Source: Hemicentrotus pulcherrimus | Lineage: Eukaryota; Echinodermata; Echinoidea; Camarodonta; Strongylocentrotidae | NCBI GenBank assembly: GCA_003118195.1 | Contig: BEXV01000136.1 | Location: 36,108 to 100,107, forward strand | Reading direction: 5' to 3' | DNA: 64,000 nt | Shown: positions 13,628-26,858 of the stretch, piece after piece | Layout: each line of letters begins with the position of its first letter | Numbering within the stretch: position 1 is the first letter of the stretch | The notes under the pieces: model-generated | Told to the model about the DNA's origin: nothing | Database searches by the model: none | What the model saw: the letters and a program-made list of their open reading frames with translations, nothing else | Translations under genes and position numbers: made by a program

Positions 13628-14002
13628 ATGTATTAACATCAATGCTGATCAATATGAAAACTTATACACAACATGGAGCCCCATCATCAAAATATTCACA
13701 TATTTTACAAATTCAAAATATGTTCTCTTTCCTTTAAAAAAAATACACGCTCGACTCTTATGAAGAGTCTCGATAATATCCACTTCACTCATTGCACAGG
13801 GTCTTTGATAACATTGCTGCACTTATTACAATAATGAAAACACACATTTCATTTTTTTTTTACAAGTTTGAAGACGAAAGAAAACTTCTGTATCTGTATG
13901 TATGTACATGAAGGTGATCTTCATAATATCTACTAAGACATTTACAATGAGTATTGATTTGTTCTTGTTTTGTGACAGACTCGTCGTCTCTCATACAATC
14001 GC

Positions 14003-14040
14003 CTGTTGAGAGCCAGAAGGGCGTTAACTCTGTGTTAGAG
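14003..14040 (+). repeat. Foldback element copy 1 (left half only)
   Basis: CTGTT followed by GCCAGAAGGGCGTTAACTC and TGTGTTAGAG; no matching right arm follows. It lies in the presumed Runx 3' UTR. Confidence 0.75.
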
Positions 14041-14257
14041 CGTATGAGTCCATACCTTTCAGACTCTTAATAGACAATTCAATCATCCAAGACATGAATT
14101 ATATTTCTTTAATAGGGTGTGGAATCTTGCATTGCAGATAATTGTTACTGTACATGAATCTTGCAATATCATTCATGCCTCGGTCTCACACCTTTGAACT
14201 ATATGGTACATAAAATTCACTATGTACACTCCATAAATCCTCTCTGTTCATTCAAGA

Positions 14258-14278
14258 ATGATGATGATGATGATGATA
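14258..14278. repeat. ATG/GAT trinucleotide repeat, 7 units
   Basis: Uninterrupted run of seven ATG units inside the presumed Runx 3' UTR. Confidence 0.9.
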
Positions 14279-14596
14279 ATGTGAAGCAATATGATACAGC
14301 TCACACACACACACACAAACACGTGCATGAGACTACATGGAATGGAATGACATCGAAATAATAATCATGAATATAAAACTTTAAGGAGCCAGGATGGTGT
14401 TTCTCCAGTCAACATGATTAGAAGCCGAGGAGCTATACCTCGCATCATTTATGAAGATCACTGCACTCCACTTTGCATCAAGTCTGAATCAATACCTAGG
14501 TAGCAGTGTTGCAGAGAATACGCTGATTTCAAATCTATTAAATAGAGTCCATATCCTTCAGACAGTCTCAAAAGTTTCTCCACGACCTTCTAGGAT

Positions 14597-15465
14597 TCAA
14601 TATGGCCGCCAGACGTCCTCTTTTCTTGAGTCATCTACGGTGGGTAAGTGTCCGACGGTGGTGTTGATGTTCATTTGTCCCATGCTTTGTTGCATGGGTG
14701 AGATGTTAGTGACAGGGCTGATGTTTCGATGTTGCTGCATCAGCGCCACCCCACTGTTATGCATCCCACCCATGCTCTGTCCCATGGTCCTGGCTGTATT
14801 CAGTTCAATCTGGCTTTGAGGATGGCTACCATAGTTAAGAGCCACCGTCAGAGACATCTCAGGATGAGGGTGATGAGAGATGCTTTCCCCGGGCCTGTTA
14901 TCGTGCTTAATCTCTTGCTTGTCCTCCGGTCTTGTCGACGACGGCAGCATCGGTAGATGTGAGCTATCGTAGTAGGTTTGCGACGACGGAGACGACATGT
15001 AGAGGTGCGGGTAGAGAGGGTAGGGAGGTGAGTTTGGCAGGTAAGGGGGCGACGTTAGAGTGACGGGCGTGGCGGTGGAGGAGCTTGAGAAGATATCTTG
15101 AGATGACAGAGGGAACGGATTGGGCGTCATTGGCAAGATGGTGCGCGGTGATTCGACCCCGGACGACAGCACTGACATGGAAGAAGGCGTGAATGATACC
15201 GAGCTGACCGCGGCTGGAGTCGACGGGTAAACGAAGCGGGGGTCTTGGACCTCGCTGGACCGGGTGATGGAGGTGGGGTAGAGGGAATCAGGCTTGGGAT
15301 ATTGCTGAAGGGGAGAGTTCTGCTGACCTAACAACGCGAGCTCCGTAGGTTCAGTCTTGATCTGTGCAGAGAGGATTGACGAGTCCGAGGGTTGGGCGAC
15401 TGATGACTGGTAAGGATTGTAGTAAGACCACGGCTTCGAAGCCTGCCCTTGATGCTGAATGTTAT
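14597..15465 (-). CDS. Runx: RUNX transcription factor, last coding exon (transactivation/repression region, VWRPY end)
   Basis: Completes Asp247 and encodes 248-535 plus TGA. The acceptor is CTTGCCACAG|AT after a 20-nt T/C run. Recognisable RUNX landmarks: PWSYYNPYQ (258-266), matching the conserved PWSY-type block; DPRFVYP (321-327), matching DPRMHYP-like sequence in vertebrate RUNX; Tyr/Pro-rich SPPYLPNSPPYPLYP (385-399), a place where WW-domain proteins could bind; a Met/Gly/Gln-rich stretch around 474-511; and the terminal VWRPY (531-535), the Groucho/TLE recruitment motif of the family. There are many SP/TP sites and two SUMO-consensus-like motifs, IKTE (282-285) and IKHD (432-435). Only a TTG-start subfragment is visible in a plain ORF scan; the exon is longer at its 5' end. 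GC content is well above the surrounding introns. Confidence 0.95.
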
Positions 15466-16153
15466 CTGTGGCAAGAAAAAAAAAGAAGAAACAAAGCTAT
15501 GTTAATATCATTGAACACTTTATTCTGCTATAATTTTTCCTGCAGCATAATTTCAATTAAATCTCTTGCAATATAACTGGATATTACATATATTCTATGA
15601 ATATGTTATAGAGGCCAACTTGCTGAATAAATACCTGTGCTTTAAAAGTTAATTTCCTCAAAAACAGGTTTACAAACCTAATTATTTCTTTCAAATTAGG
15701 CTTTTTATAAAATGCTCATCAGAACCAGGAACTGTTTTCCAGGTAAAGAACTATAAAGATAGCCCAACATAGTGACATTTGCAGTTGAAAAGAACATCGT
15801 CATTTAACAGCTGATAACTCATGATCCATGTCTCACACTCAACATGAGTCATTAGAAAGGTCAGCCAAAAGTTCAACCTTTATTTTTCCCCTTCTCTCTC
15901 TCTCTCTCCTACTCTTCCTCTTCAAACATACATCTCCAGTGTACTGCTTCAGCATATGAATCATAGCTTATGGTATGAGTTACTGTGTAATTCATCTACA
16001 CAATGTCCTCTTTGTATGCATGGGACACAAGATAGTGTTTGTTGGGTTCAATGGAAATTGAATAATACTGCAAATCATGCTTATCAAATATCAGGTGCTT
16101 ATTAATTTGAGTTTGGCTTGCCATTTGACATATATATGTAATCAAATTATATG

Positions 16154-16180
16154 ATCAACAATATCAACAATATCAACAAT
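16154..16180. repeat. 9-bp tandem repeat, 3 units (ATCAACAAT)
   Basis: Three perfect consecutive units in intron 3. Confidence 0.9.
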
Positions 16181-17637
16181 CAAGAATACCAATTGATAAT
16201 AATTAATCAAGAACTAACTATACATAATGGATTCATAATGGAAACTTCATTTTGGTATTCCTGATGTAACTGCTGGTAAGTAAATAGCGCTGGATGACAA
16301 GGGCATCCAATACACCAATACAATAACCATCAGTCAGCAGAATTATGCAACTTGTTGTATAATTGCATTATGAATGGTGATATCGTTGCTTGATACTACA
16401 GCATTCCTGTCTTTCCTGCTTGCTTTACGCTTCCCTTTGGTTGTTTTATTTTGAAACCAATCAAGAAAGGCCGAGAAGTAGGACATACCGTACTCCAGGA
16501 CAATGATGGGGTTTCCCCATTCTGAATTTCCTTGTTTGAAATAATCTGATTCTAAACTACGGCCTTCCTGCTTTAGACATTTGGTTGGATGTAGAGATGA
16601 GTTGAGAATGGTGGGTAAACTATTATTGTTTATGATATAGGCACTTGACAAATGAGTTTAGGTTACGATACATGATGAAATCAATGAAAGGCCATGTTTA
16701 CATGTCCAAGTGTCAAGTGCCTCAATTATACAATTTCTTAAGATTTAATCTTTGTTATCGTGGTCCATGTATTGACTTCGGAAAGGAATTAATTGAATAG
16801 AGGAGTCTATTAAAAGTGAAGACATTTTGATCATCATGAACTACATATGAATGTTTGAACGTTCCATAAATTTTTCCCTGAATTCAAGTTCCATGTCCTG
16901 GTTCTGTGCCTTTAATTCACCAGTCTAAGTGATTCCATATACGTGACTTTCCAGTCAATATGTAGTCTGTACACCTCTGTTTTTACATACAGTCTTGTCT
17001 TTGAATAATACTGAAGATATCTCATACATGTTTCTCTTTTGGGTATTTCCTAAATAAGGGTACAGAATTGAGTGATTTCCTCTCATTTTTTATTTACAAA
17101 TCAGCACGCCAACAGAATGGTATACTGCCCCCTCTTGGTTTCAGTGGACCTACTTAAAATCTTTCTGTGCCCAAAATATGACATACCCTTCTGGTGTGAA
17201 TCACTTATTCACTGACACAAGTGATTACTTTTTGTAAAATTTGAGAAAGATATACTTTTCTAGGTATACTATTGTCTTATCATACCATTGGTGATTGCAA
17301 TAATGATGAATGTGACCGATTCTTCAGTTTTCTTTCATGAGTAAATAGATTTCAAACAGCTTATGTGATTATGATAATCCAATTAGCCATATACATACCA
17401 TCTTGAGTTCATGAGATCAACGATCCAATGAACCCTATAGAATTAAAGGGAAGCATTTCCCTGAAACTAAAACACCCTTTCATTGCTATGTCTTCACTGT
17501 TCTCAAAAGGAAAGAACTCAAGTGCCTTTTATCCTCCCCTTTGCTCCTTCCTGCTTCCTTCCTGAGCGCTATTGACCCCTAACATACCACTGGAGTGACT
17601 ACACGTTTCTTGGAAAACTTGCCTATTCCCTCATCGC

Positions 17638-17640
<3 letters not shown>

Positions 17641-17670
<30 letters not shown>
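17641..17670. repeat. CA dinucleotide microsatellite, 15 units
   Basis: Perfect uninterrupted run in intron 3; likely polymorphic. Confidence 0.95.
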
Positions 17671-17672
<2 letters not shown>

Positions 17673-20600
17673 TGCATTGAAATCCTTTGGATTCAATCAC
17701 AATAGAACCCAATGTGTATACACCCTGTGTGTATAAGGACAAGCACTGCATGTGACGGATATCATGCTTGGATTGATCTATCATCACTCACATCCGGAGG
17801 GGAACGGAAGGAAGTAAATGGGTACGACCGAAAAACAAGATATTTAAGAAAGACATGTGACTTATTTCCAAGATAACAGTCTTCCCATATCGATTGTTTG
17901 ATGACCTTGGATTACAGTGCTGATCATCAAATTAAACAAAATTGGTACAAAAACATTTCCTATTACCCCTCATTTAGTCATATGGAAGCACCATCATCTA
18001 TGCTTCCACCCTCCCACCCACATGGAAGTGGTAGGACCGTCTGTCAATCAGTATGTAAATGAGGCTGCTCATAAATTATTCATGAGTTGCGTGAGTGACA
18101 AGGGTGCCACCAGCTGGAAGTGCATTGTGTGGGTATAGGTACACAGTGCACTGCACTATAATGCCCCTGATACCAATGCACAATAAATACATGCTGGCAG
18201 CATGCTGGTAGAGAGACGTCTTTGGATTTCAAAGTGCCAAAAATAATTCTTAAGATTATCAGTATTAAAGGTTTAATTGAATTGGTATACTCAAAAGATT
18301 TCTAAATGTTCTTGAATAAACCCTTCAAAAAGTCAGATAATTCTAGATGTTTGTGCTACAAATCACCCCAAAACTGATAGACCCATAGGCATAGGCTATA
18401 TCATCAGACCCAATAAAGCTGACATTATGAGTCCACTAATTCATGAAAGCAGCACTTATATTGGAATATAAAAATGATTTACCGGTACATGAGAATATTC
18501 CATTGAGCCAAAATGGAAAGACAAAGAAGTTAAAGTCATCCGGTAAAAATGAAAGACATAATAATTTATCAGTGGTCCAGTATGCAAATATAAGATAAAC
18601 ATTATCATTGTTGAACTACTTTAACTAACTAGTTGTGTTCTACTTGGAGTATACTGTTTAATTATTATTTAGAACTAGATATCTTGATGAATATTAACAC
18701 ATAAAACAAGCATGGACTTTGCACATGGCTTCTTTCTCCAAGTACGGTGCAAAGGAAGGCCAAATTGCTGTTTCAAATTTCCTTCTGGACACTGTCTACA
18801 GGAATCCACCTTACAAACATCATTTAGTAAAGACCATTATAGGGTCTGCAAGACAGGCAACCATGCAAGTAGGTCAAAGGTACATCTCCACCCTCCCCCT
18901 CCCCTGTAAATTAGCCATCACCCCTGATGACCCCTCTCTTGGGACAAAACACCAGACACATCCCCCTCCTAAGGGACCTAGATCCTGTCTAGCAGGGGGC
19001 CACACCACACCAATCAGACTTGTCCTCTCTGAGGTCACGCTCCAACCATGGACCTACTGCATTCTTGATAAGACTTCCGCAAAAGACTCTTTGTTTTGAC
19101 CAAACCAATCCCTGACAATGATACTTGGTGAAGTTCAATTGCAAGATGATGAAGTCAATAGTGATATCAAAACTTCTCTTCTGTTCTTTAGTAGTAATCT
19201 TCTTACAGATTATCCAATCATTACATCATTCACTACGGAAAAAAAAATGACGTAAAAAATCTTGAATCTTTGATGTATTATTCCTTTTTGATCATACAGT
19301 TCTGTCAAGAAATCTAAAGCATGGGGACCAGACCACTTTTGAAAAAGAATGTGTTGATGAGGCATGCTATAAATACTTCGAGAAACACATTTTGATTTTA
19401 CCGAAAAGCAACATTATCCATTCAAAACCCATTGAAGTCATAAGCCGGGTAATGATATCGATATGATTGCAGGGCCCTCAGGGAGAACAGTATGTATACT
19501 GATGAGGCTACCCTGGGTAAACAAGACACATTACTATTACTATTATTATTATTATCATAAGAAAAGTAATAAATAAACACTAACTTTCTCTAAAATGTTG
19601 AAGAATGTCTGAATGTTTGAGTTTTTCTAAGGCATCAAGAGTTCATAGAACTCAACAAGGCTAGTTATGTCTGGAAGTGCAGAAAGGGAATCAAATTTGT
19701 CAACCTGCATGGGCTATCCCTATTCCTGATTAGATATCCTTTACAATGAGAAGGATAAGACCTTTGAAGGCTTTACTCTCAATCTCAGATAAATGATGGT
19801 TTCTTTTTCCCAATTTAAATTGAGTTCTTCATCACTGGATGATTGAGATTCCTTCTCTCTTCATTTAAAATTTAGATGTTATTTTACTTCATAACAGTTC
19901 TTGCATGCAAACAAAAAAATAAGAACAATAAAAACCAAAAAGAAAAAGTGGATATATGAAATTTGTTATTTTAAATAAATATCTGTCTTTAAAAAAAAAA
20001 CTATAAACAAAAAACACAGACAGATGCAGGTAAAAAGATTGTTATAATGTTGAAAGATTTTTTGTGGAATATTTTAATCAAATTTTAAAAGGTATTGAAT
20101 CCAAATCATCAGAATATCTATAGTTGCTAGATCATTATAACAAGCTTGCACATCATCACACTCCGAGGTTGAAAACAGTATAGCAAAGGCTGATTGAGTG
20201 TTTTCTGCTCTTGTTGACAAAATGGTATAATATTTGATAATACTTTGGGAGAAAATTAGGCTCCAAGATTTGTCGGAATGATAAAAGAATCTCTGGCGGA
20301 GAGAGAGGGAGAGATAGAGAGATGCAATTCTTTAATTGTGTGTCATTGACCGACTGAAATCAATGGAATCCAACCACAATCTTCACTTATATTGATCAGC
20401 CGTTTAGTACACACACTCGTATCCCTTTCTCATTTCACCGACAGATTTCCCCCAACATCTAATTCCATCTTGATTTGGTCTAAACACGCAATGGATTTGG
20501 GCAATTTTCAGGGTTTTGCTCTGGCCGATCGATCACAAAATATTGGCTTGTGGAGGGAAAGCTCTATAGAGAGTTATAAATGCAATGCAGGATGAAACAC

Positions 20601-21801
20601 TATATTACAATAATAATATTATATCTAAACATTTGATTTAGTAGTTTTTCCAGGTCATCATTGCAGCTAGGAAAATATAAATTGATATCACAGATTAAAC
20701 TGTTACTTTTATTTCATGCCAGCTTTTTCTCCCATGCCAAATGATTCTTTTCAACAATAATTGATGTAAGTTCACTTGAAGTTATTATTTCATTATTCAA
20801 CAAAACTTGTTCTCTAAATTTAGAATTAATAGCAATAACATCCGCTTTCAACCCTGGGTACATCTACGTGACTACGTCATCAAATGTCTGTGATATCCAT
20901 TAAATCAAATTGTTCAAAATCAAATTATATATCGATAATGAGTATTCAAAATGTATGCCTTATTATAAATCAGAGACATGACCTCATGAACCTCAAATGG
21001 AAACATTTTTTGTTTTTTGTTGGGGGAGGGTATTTTTTTCCAAACATGTAGAAAAATATTAAACTAAAATGTATTACACCATATATCAATCATGATACTT
21101 ATTCTCTAAATTTAAAATTAACTGTTTTGACATCATATCTCAAAAAACTAATTTGTGTGAAATGGCTAAACTTGAAAAGCAAGACACTCGAGAGAGAAAA
21201 AAATGGGAGGGGGGGGGGGGCTGTTGAAAACATTCAAGAAGGGTATTGTGGCTGTATACTATGTTTGTGCTGTTCTGAAGATACGTTAGAAACGTGTCAA
21301 ATTACACCACAGTAAACACCACAGCAAGAGAAACAAGAGGACAAACAACAGGACGCACATCTTATGGTGTGAACTAAACCATTAAGGTAGCGACAGTGGG
21401 AATGCACTGTGAAAGCATCTCGTCTCTAGGACTGAGTGAGAGGAGGAAACTGGAGTCGCGTTGCAAGACATTATGAAAGTCTCCTCTTTCTATTTTCTCT
21501 TCTTCTTGAACAGTTTTGTAATGGTGGATGGCGGGCTCCAATTACGTTCTATTATTCATCTGATTGAATCAGTCATTAAAGTGGGGAGATATTTGATAGC
21601 CATTGTCTGGTTGGAAGACAGGTAAACAGGACTTGTGGGAAAAGAAAGAAAATAGGAAGACGGATACCAAATACCGGGAGAAGGTAGAGATTGTTTCTCT
21701 TCCCATACCCCCTTCNGGATGGGGGAGGGGGGCGTATCATGCACATATGAAGCATCAAGCATCAAATATTCTGTCACTGGTTTTGCGAACCGACATATCC
21801 C

Positions 21802-21866
21802 CTGTTCGGAGCCAAAGGGGCACTAACTCATATACTTAATCACTGAGTTAATGCATTTTTGGCTCT
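21802..21866. repeat. Foldback element copy 2
   Basis: CTGTTCGGAGCCAAAGGGGC on the left and TTAATGCATTTTTGGCTC on the right pair around a short loop. Diverged but complete; in Runx intron 3. Confidence 0.75.
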
Positions 21867-23007
21867 GAGTAGGAATAATTATATCCTGTATACATAAGCC
21901 TACATGCACATACATGTAGGCCAGTTTACAGAACCAGCAAACAACCAACTTATTACTATTACTAAGTTGAGGAGTGGGGGAAATATGACAATTCGGGCCT
22001 AATAAAGGGAACTAAATGTTTTTAACCCGAAGGACAGAAGCTGAGCAAAATAGCTGTGCAAACTTATTAAATACTGTGATCATCAGTAAAATATAGAAAG
22101 GACAGGTACATCACAATTTATAGCTGAACAGGATCAATAGTTTGAGCTAATTCTCTAATTTCTTTCAATATATCCAATTTTTCTTCAATTATATCAAGCA
22201 CAAGAAGTCTCTGTTCAATGCTTATTCTTTGGTCGGGTCTGCAGGCTGCCGTTCTGACAATCTTCAATAAAACTCTTTTTTTTATCATGTTACAATAAAG
22301 ATTTCACTTTATACAGATCTACAATGTATTTTATTACAACCTTTAAAAAGAGCTTATTTTGTTAACAATGTGATTGTGTTTTTCTTTCAGTCTTTCAAAT
22401 ACCACAACCCTGAAAAGAAATGAATCAATTTGGAAGTGGTTTTGTGGCATCAAGAGAATTAACAAAAAAACTATTCAAATATCTAAACTTAATAAATTTG
22501 AATAAAAGAGAGATTTTTAATATCATCAGCATATCGAGCAGGAGAATACACACAGGCTAAACTTGTAATTGGCTACAAGAGACTTACCATAAAATTCTCA
22601 TAAATCACGGCACAAAAACAAAATTAAGGCACAGCAGCTGTAAATTCAGTCTGATATACATGTAATATCTCTTACATACACTAAGACAACAATTCCTACT
22701 TGCCCATGGATGTACCTGCATATTCTAAGAAGTTTGTGGTGGCGTTGTTATTTCTGTTTGATTGCGTGCCACAAGTAATTGAGCACCACACTACCATATC
22801 ACGAAGAAAAAAAGAGGAAGATGAGATTGCAAAGATAACAAATGTTTTACAAAAAATCTTTTCTTTCTCTCACGTCTTCTTTATGACAGACTGCCTGTCT
22901 CTTTTCTCAGTCACATGTGTCTTCTTTGATTCTAGAAATACAAGCATGCTTTTACATAAAAGTAAATCACATAAACGAGTGCAGGAAATTGTCTCATTTG
23001 CAAATTT

Positions 23008-23240
23008 CTCTCTCTCTCTTTCTATTATTTTTTCTTCTTTTTCCTTCTTTTTAATTTCTCTCTCTCTCTCTTTCTATCATTTTTTCTCTGTCTCCTTTTT
23101 TCTTTGTTTTGTGTCTCCATCTCTCTGTCTTCTACTTTCTCTCCATCTCTCCCCTATACCACCCCTCTCCCTCCCTTTCTCCCTCCCTTCTTCCTCCCTT
23201 CTCCCTCCCTTCTCCCTCCCTTCTCCCTCCCTTCTCTTTC
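23008..23240. repeat. Long pyrimidine tract with 11-bp tandem units
   Basis: CT microsatellites followed by about five near-perfect CTCCCTCCCTT units (about 23168-23236). On the Runx strand it is a polypurine tract with triplex potential. The Leu/Ser-rich open frame through it is spurious. Confidence 0.9.
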
Positions 23241-23652
23241 TCATTTCTAGTCTATTCCCTTCTCTCCTTTTTGCTGATGAACTTGGAAGTCCACATTGTC
23301 CTTCAGTTTTCACCCTCAGTCTGTGAGAATCCAATCAGTTATTGTGATCACCCTGCCAGTCAGCCATTCACCTATCAATCTCTCTACCTCCCAGTCCAGT
23401 CCAAACTGTTCATCCAGCGCTAACAACACATCAGTCAACGGGGACATTATTGCAAATGAAATGACGCAAATGGTTCATTAGCAAACGGGTATCACCGTGA
23501 TGGGCAAGCAATCGAGACTGACTTCCAGCTATTCTTTTCCCTTTCTCCTTCTATACCCTACACCAAGGTTGCCTCCCAGTGCAAGGTTAATCTATTAGCC
23601 ATGGATGGTAGTAGAGTTGAAGGTTAAAGAACTCTTTTTATGACGGTAACAG

Positions 23653-24211
23653 NNNNNNNNNNNNNNNNNNNNNNNNNNNNNNNNNNNNNNNNNNNNNNNN
23701 NNNNNNNNNNNNNNNNNNNNNNNNNNNNNNNNNNNNNNNNNNNNNNNNNNNNNNNNNNNNNNNNNNNNNNNNNNNNNNNNNNNNNNNNNNNNNNNNNNNN
23801 NNNNNNNNNNNNNNNNNNNNNNNNNNNNNNNNNNNNNNNNNNNNNNNNNNNNNNNNNNNNNNNNNNNNNNNNNNNNNNNNNNNNNNNNNNNNNNNNNNNN
23901 NNNNNNNNNNNNNNNNNNNNNNNNNNNNNNNNNNNNNNNNNNNNNNNNNNNNNNNNNNNNNNNNNNNNNNNNNNNNNNNNNNNNNNNNNNNNNNNNNNNN
24001 NNNNNNNNNNNNNNNNNNNNNNNNNNNNNNNNNNNNNNNNNNNNNNNNNNNNNNNNNNNNNNNNNNNNNNNNNNNNNNNNNNNNNNNNNNNNNNNNNNNN
24101 NNNNNNNNNNNNNNNNNNNNNNNNNNNNNNNNNNNNNNNNNNNNNNNNNNNNNNNNNNNNNNNNNNNNNNNNNNNNNNNNNNNNNNNNNNNNNNNNNNNN
24201 NNNNNNNNNNN
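23653..24211. other. Assembly gap (559 N)
   Basis: Ends directly at a 16-bp G homopolymer (24212-24227). Content unknown; in intron 3. Open frames spanning it are artefacts. Confidence 1.
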
Positions 24212-24611
24212 GGGGGGGGGGGGGGGGTTGTCTGTAGAACCTGGCTTGTCAAAGGGTTAACGTAAATATCCATTGTCTTTCCTTATTCTACCTAATCTAT
24301 GTTACTAGCAAGCAGATGCAGATTCAATACTATTTAAAATGTCTGAATAAACAACAGATATGGCTAATTCTGTATACCTCATGGCTCAAGTCCATACTCC
24401 CTTGATTCATCTTTTGCTGGGTCAGAAATCCCAAGAGGAGGTGACTTAATGCATCAGCCAGGCTGCGGAGCAACCCAGCAATGACTGCATCTTTTCGTCA
24501 ACCTTCAAGAGCACTCACTGCTCAAGACATAGACGTTTGTCCAGCGTGTGAGTTTACAACCTTGGCCCTGGCTTTCGCAGGATTAAAACTATAAGTTCAC
24601 ATGAACAATGC

Positions 24612-24785
24612 TGCCTCAGCTGCTAACAGAGTGACCGAGAAACCACCGAAAGTTCCATCGTTTTAAACAAAACATCAGACAAAATGGCAAACAACCGATG
24701 CCTCAGCTGCTATGAGGGTGACCGAGAAACGACCGAAAGTTTTACTAAAAACATCAGACAAAGTGGCATACAGCCAATGCTTTGA
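24612..24785. repeat. Direct tandem duplication, 87-bp unit
   Basis: Two neighbouring copies start TGCCTCAGCTGCTA at 24612 and 24699 and share GTGACCGAGAAAC, GACCGAAAGT or close variant, and ACATCAGACAAA. They differ by substitutions and a small deletion, so the duplication is not recent. In Runx intron 3. Confidence 0.85.
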
Positions 24786-26317
24786 ACTTAGTAATCTGTC
24801 ATCTCCAGGGCAAGTTCAAGGTATTCGTTCGGTTTGTAAAAAAACATTCATAACCAATGGATGATGAGTTATATATACATATAAATTCTCATCACAGGTA
24901 TATTTCTACTCATCTGATTAAAGCTCTAGCAGGCAGGGTTCAATGCAAATAGAGACATGGGCACCCAATCTTAATTTTAGGTTCCTCAAAATGAAGGAAA
25001 AAGTTTAAAAATTTAACTGAGGCCCAATGCAGAAAAACTCTTTAAAATCAATCAGGACCCCTAACCCCCAAAACCCGGTGTGGTGCCCTTTGGTAGGGCT
25101 ATAAACTTATTATAACCAGAGAAATTAAATGATTTTTATGATTGTTATTTTATACGAACAATAATTATTGGCAAACATGGCAACTCGGACATTGCTAAAA
25201 TGACCGATGCATGACCCTCTCTAGATATTCAACTCTGGTCGATGGAAAGTCCATTCAAACATTTCCTCTCTCGTTTTTTAATAACATCATCAGATCATCA
25301 TCAGGGATTCTTTCTTCTCTCTACATGTAATCAATCAACTCTCATTTAATTCATTCAATTGAAAGTCATATCTCATGATGATTAACAAAAAACATGGCCT
25401 TACCCATCCCCCTCACAGGATAATGTAATTGACTTGTAGTTTTAAAAAAATACCAAGTACTAGCAATATACATGTAGCCTTATCATAAGCACAAAGAATG
25501 ATTTGCAAATGATATACCAGTAAATGTCTTAATGTAATTCATAATTAAAGCTATAGAAAGCAATATTTTTGGTGTTTGAGCCATATATTGAATGCTACAC
25601 AACTTAATACATTTCACATCTACAATCAGTCTACCAAAAAATATTTGTAAATGACACAAATTTCAATCCAAGCTAGGGGGTAGTCAAATGACGATGCCCT
25701 TCATGTATGACAACACATAGTGTGGGTTTATCATAGGTCACAAGTCATACGTGTACACTTCAACTCTCCATCACATATGGTAAACCAATTCTTTCTCCAG
25801 AATGTACAAAAATGTCCAAAAGAGTCATTAACAATTTAGAAAAGCAGTATGATGTCAAGTGAATGACCTTAGACGTGCATGTATTAATATAAGCACCGTT
25901 ATAATTATGGGCCTAGAAGAATTTGATGAGCTAATAAAAGTATTAAAATACAAGAAACCAACCACAAACTGACCCTCCCTATTGCTTACATAATCTTGTT
26001 AATGTTTCCTGCTAAGTAACATGGAAACCTAATATTATTATTAGGAACCTAATAATACGAGCCATTAAATTTGATTGTAATTCTTTGTAATTAAGCTCAT
26101 GAAATGTAGGTTGAAGGCTTGATAAAAGTACAGACGAAAGGTCTTCAGGCACTACAACGATGATGGTAAGGAGATGTAATGTAATGTTGCTTTGTGTGAA
26201 TCATGGAGTATTTGAATGTTCACTTCAACAAGTCTATACCTGCCGAAGACATACGTGTAGAACTCTAATGCAAAAAGTGTTATAATCAACTGCAGAAGTG
26301 CATTAATCATATATTGT

Positions 26318-26389
26318 CTGTTATAGAGCCAGAAGAGCGTTAACTCTTATACTCTAACAGACAGTTAACGCCCTTCTTGATTTGAACAG
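26318..26389. repeat. Foldback element copy 3 (complete)
   Basis: CTGTT, GAGCCAGAAGAGCGTTAACT, then a loop, then AGTTAACGCCCTTCTTG and AACAG; 72 bp. Among the best preserved copies; in Runx intron 3, about 400 bp from copy 4. Confidence 0.85.
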
Positions 26390-26790
26390 TCGATTATATA
26401 GAGTTAAAATGAGCATATCACTGGCTTTAACACCATGCTTCATTGCCCTCGCTTGGTCAACGTTCTTTAATTGCTGCCTGCATCAAGAAAAGAGAAGGAA
26501 AAGCAGGAGCCGAGTCACTGTACTATAATACCAAACATGCGCTTACTTACAGAAATGTAGGGAGATGAAATCAAAGTATTTTGCACTTTTAAAAAGTGCA
26601 AGTAGATAGCATCAGAAAGTGCTTCATACAGTTAAGATTACTATTTGCCTGAAAATATACAATGCACTTTTTGGATATACATGTATGTTTCTGGAGATTT
26701 TTTTAAAGTCTGTTGCCAGTGATGATTTTTGTTAGTATGGGTTGAAGGAAGGCTGAGCAGATTCTTTCTTTGAGTGTATTTGATTATCTT

Positions 26791-26858
26791 TCAATAGCCA
26801 GAAGGGCATTAACTCTGGGTAACAGAATGTGATATAACGCCCTTCTTGTTCTCAACAG
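26791..26858 (+). repeat. Foldback element copy 4
   Basis: AGCCAGAAGGGCATTAACTC, a loop beginning TGGGTAA, then ATAACGCCCTTCTTG and AACAG. In Runx intron 3. Confidence 0.8.

Larger units (their letters stand above)
12125..14596 (-). other. Runx: Probable 3' UTR of Runx
   Basis: No open frame of note continues after the TGA at 14597-14599. The minus strand is U-rich from here to about 12.1 kb, where a long CT tract begins. Possible poly(A) signals on the minus strand are ATTAAA at 14113-14108, AATAAA near 12521-12516 and AATAAA at 12152-12147. Using the last gives a UTR of about 2.45 kb. It would contain an assembly gap (13580-13627), a GAT tract (14258-14278), a short CA tract (about 14303-14317) and one half-copy of the foldback repeat (14003-14040). 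The true 3' end is not settled by sequence. Confidence 0.4.

Noticed and set aside
14451..14956. Plus-strand open frames over the last Runx exon
   Set aside because: Shadows of the minus-strand coding sequence ending VWRPY.
16343..16651. 102-codon open frame on the Runx strand in intron 3
   Set aside because: No similarity to RUNX proteins, and exons 3 and 4 join in phase without it. An unrelated nested gene cannot be shown.
18719..19099. 126-codon open frame in intron 3
   Set aside because: It looks moderately protein-like, but it is on the strand opposite Runx and has no recognised domain or exon signals I could support.
22700..23326. 208-codon open frame rich in Ser/Leu/Phe
   Set aside because: It runs through the CT/CCCT pyrimidine tract, which has no stops in this phase.
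23638..24273. Open frames of over 200 codons on both strands
   Set aside because: They span the N gap; nearly all codons are unknown bases.
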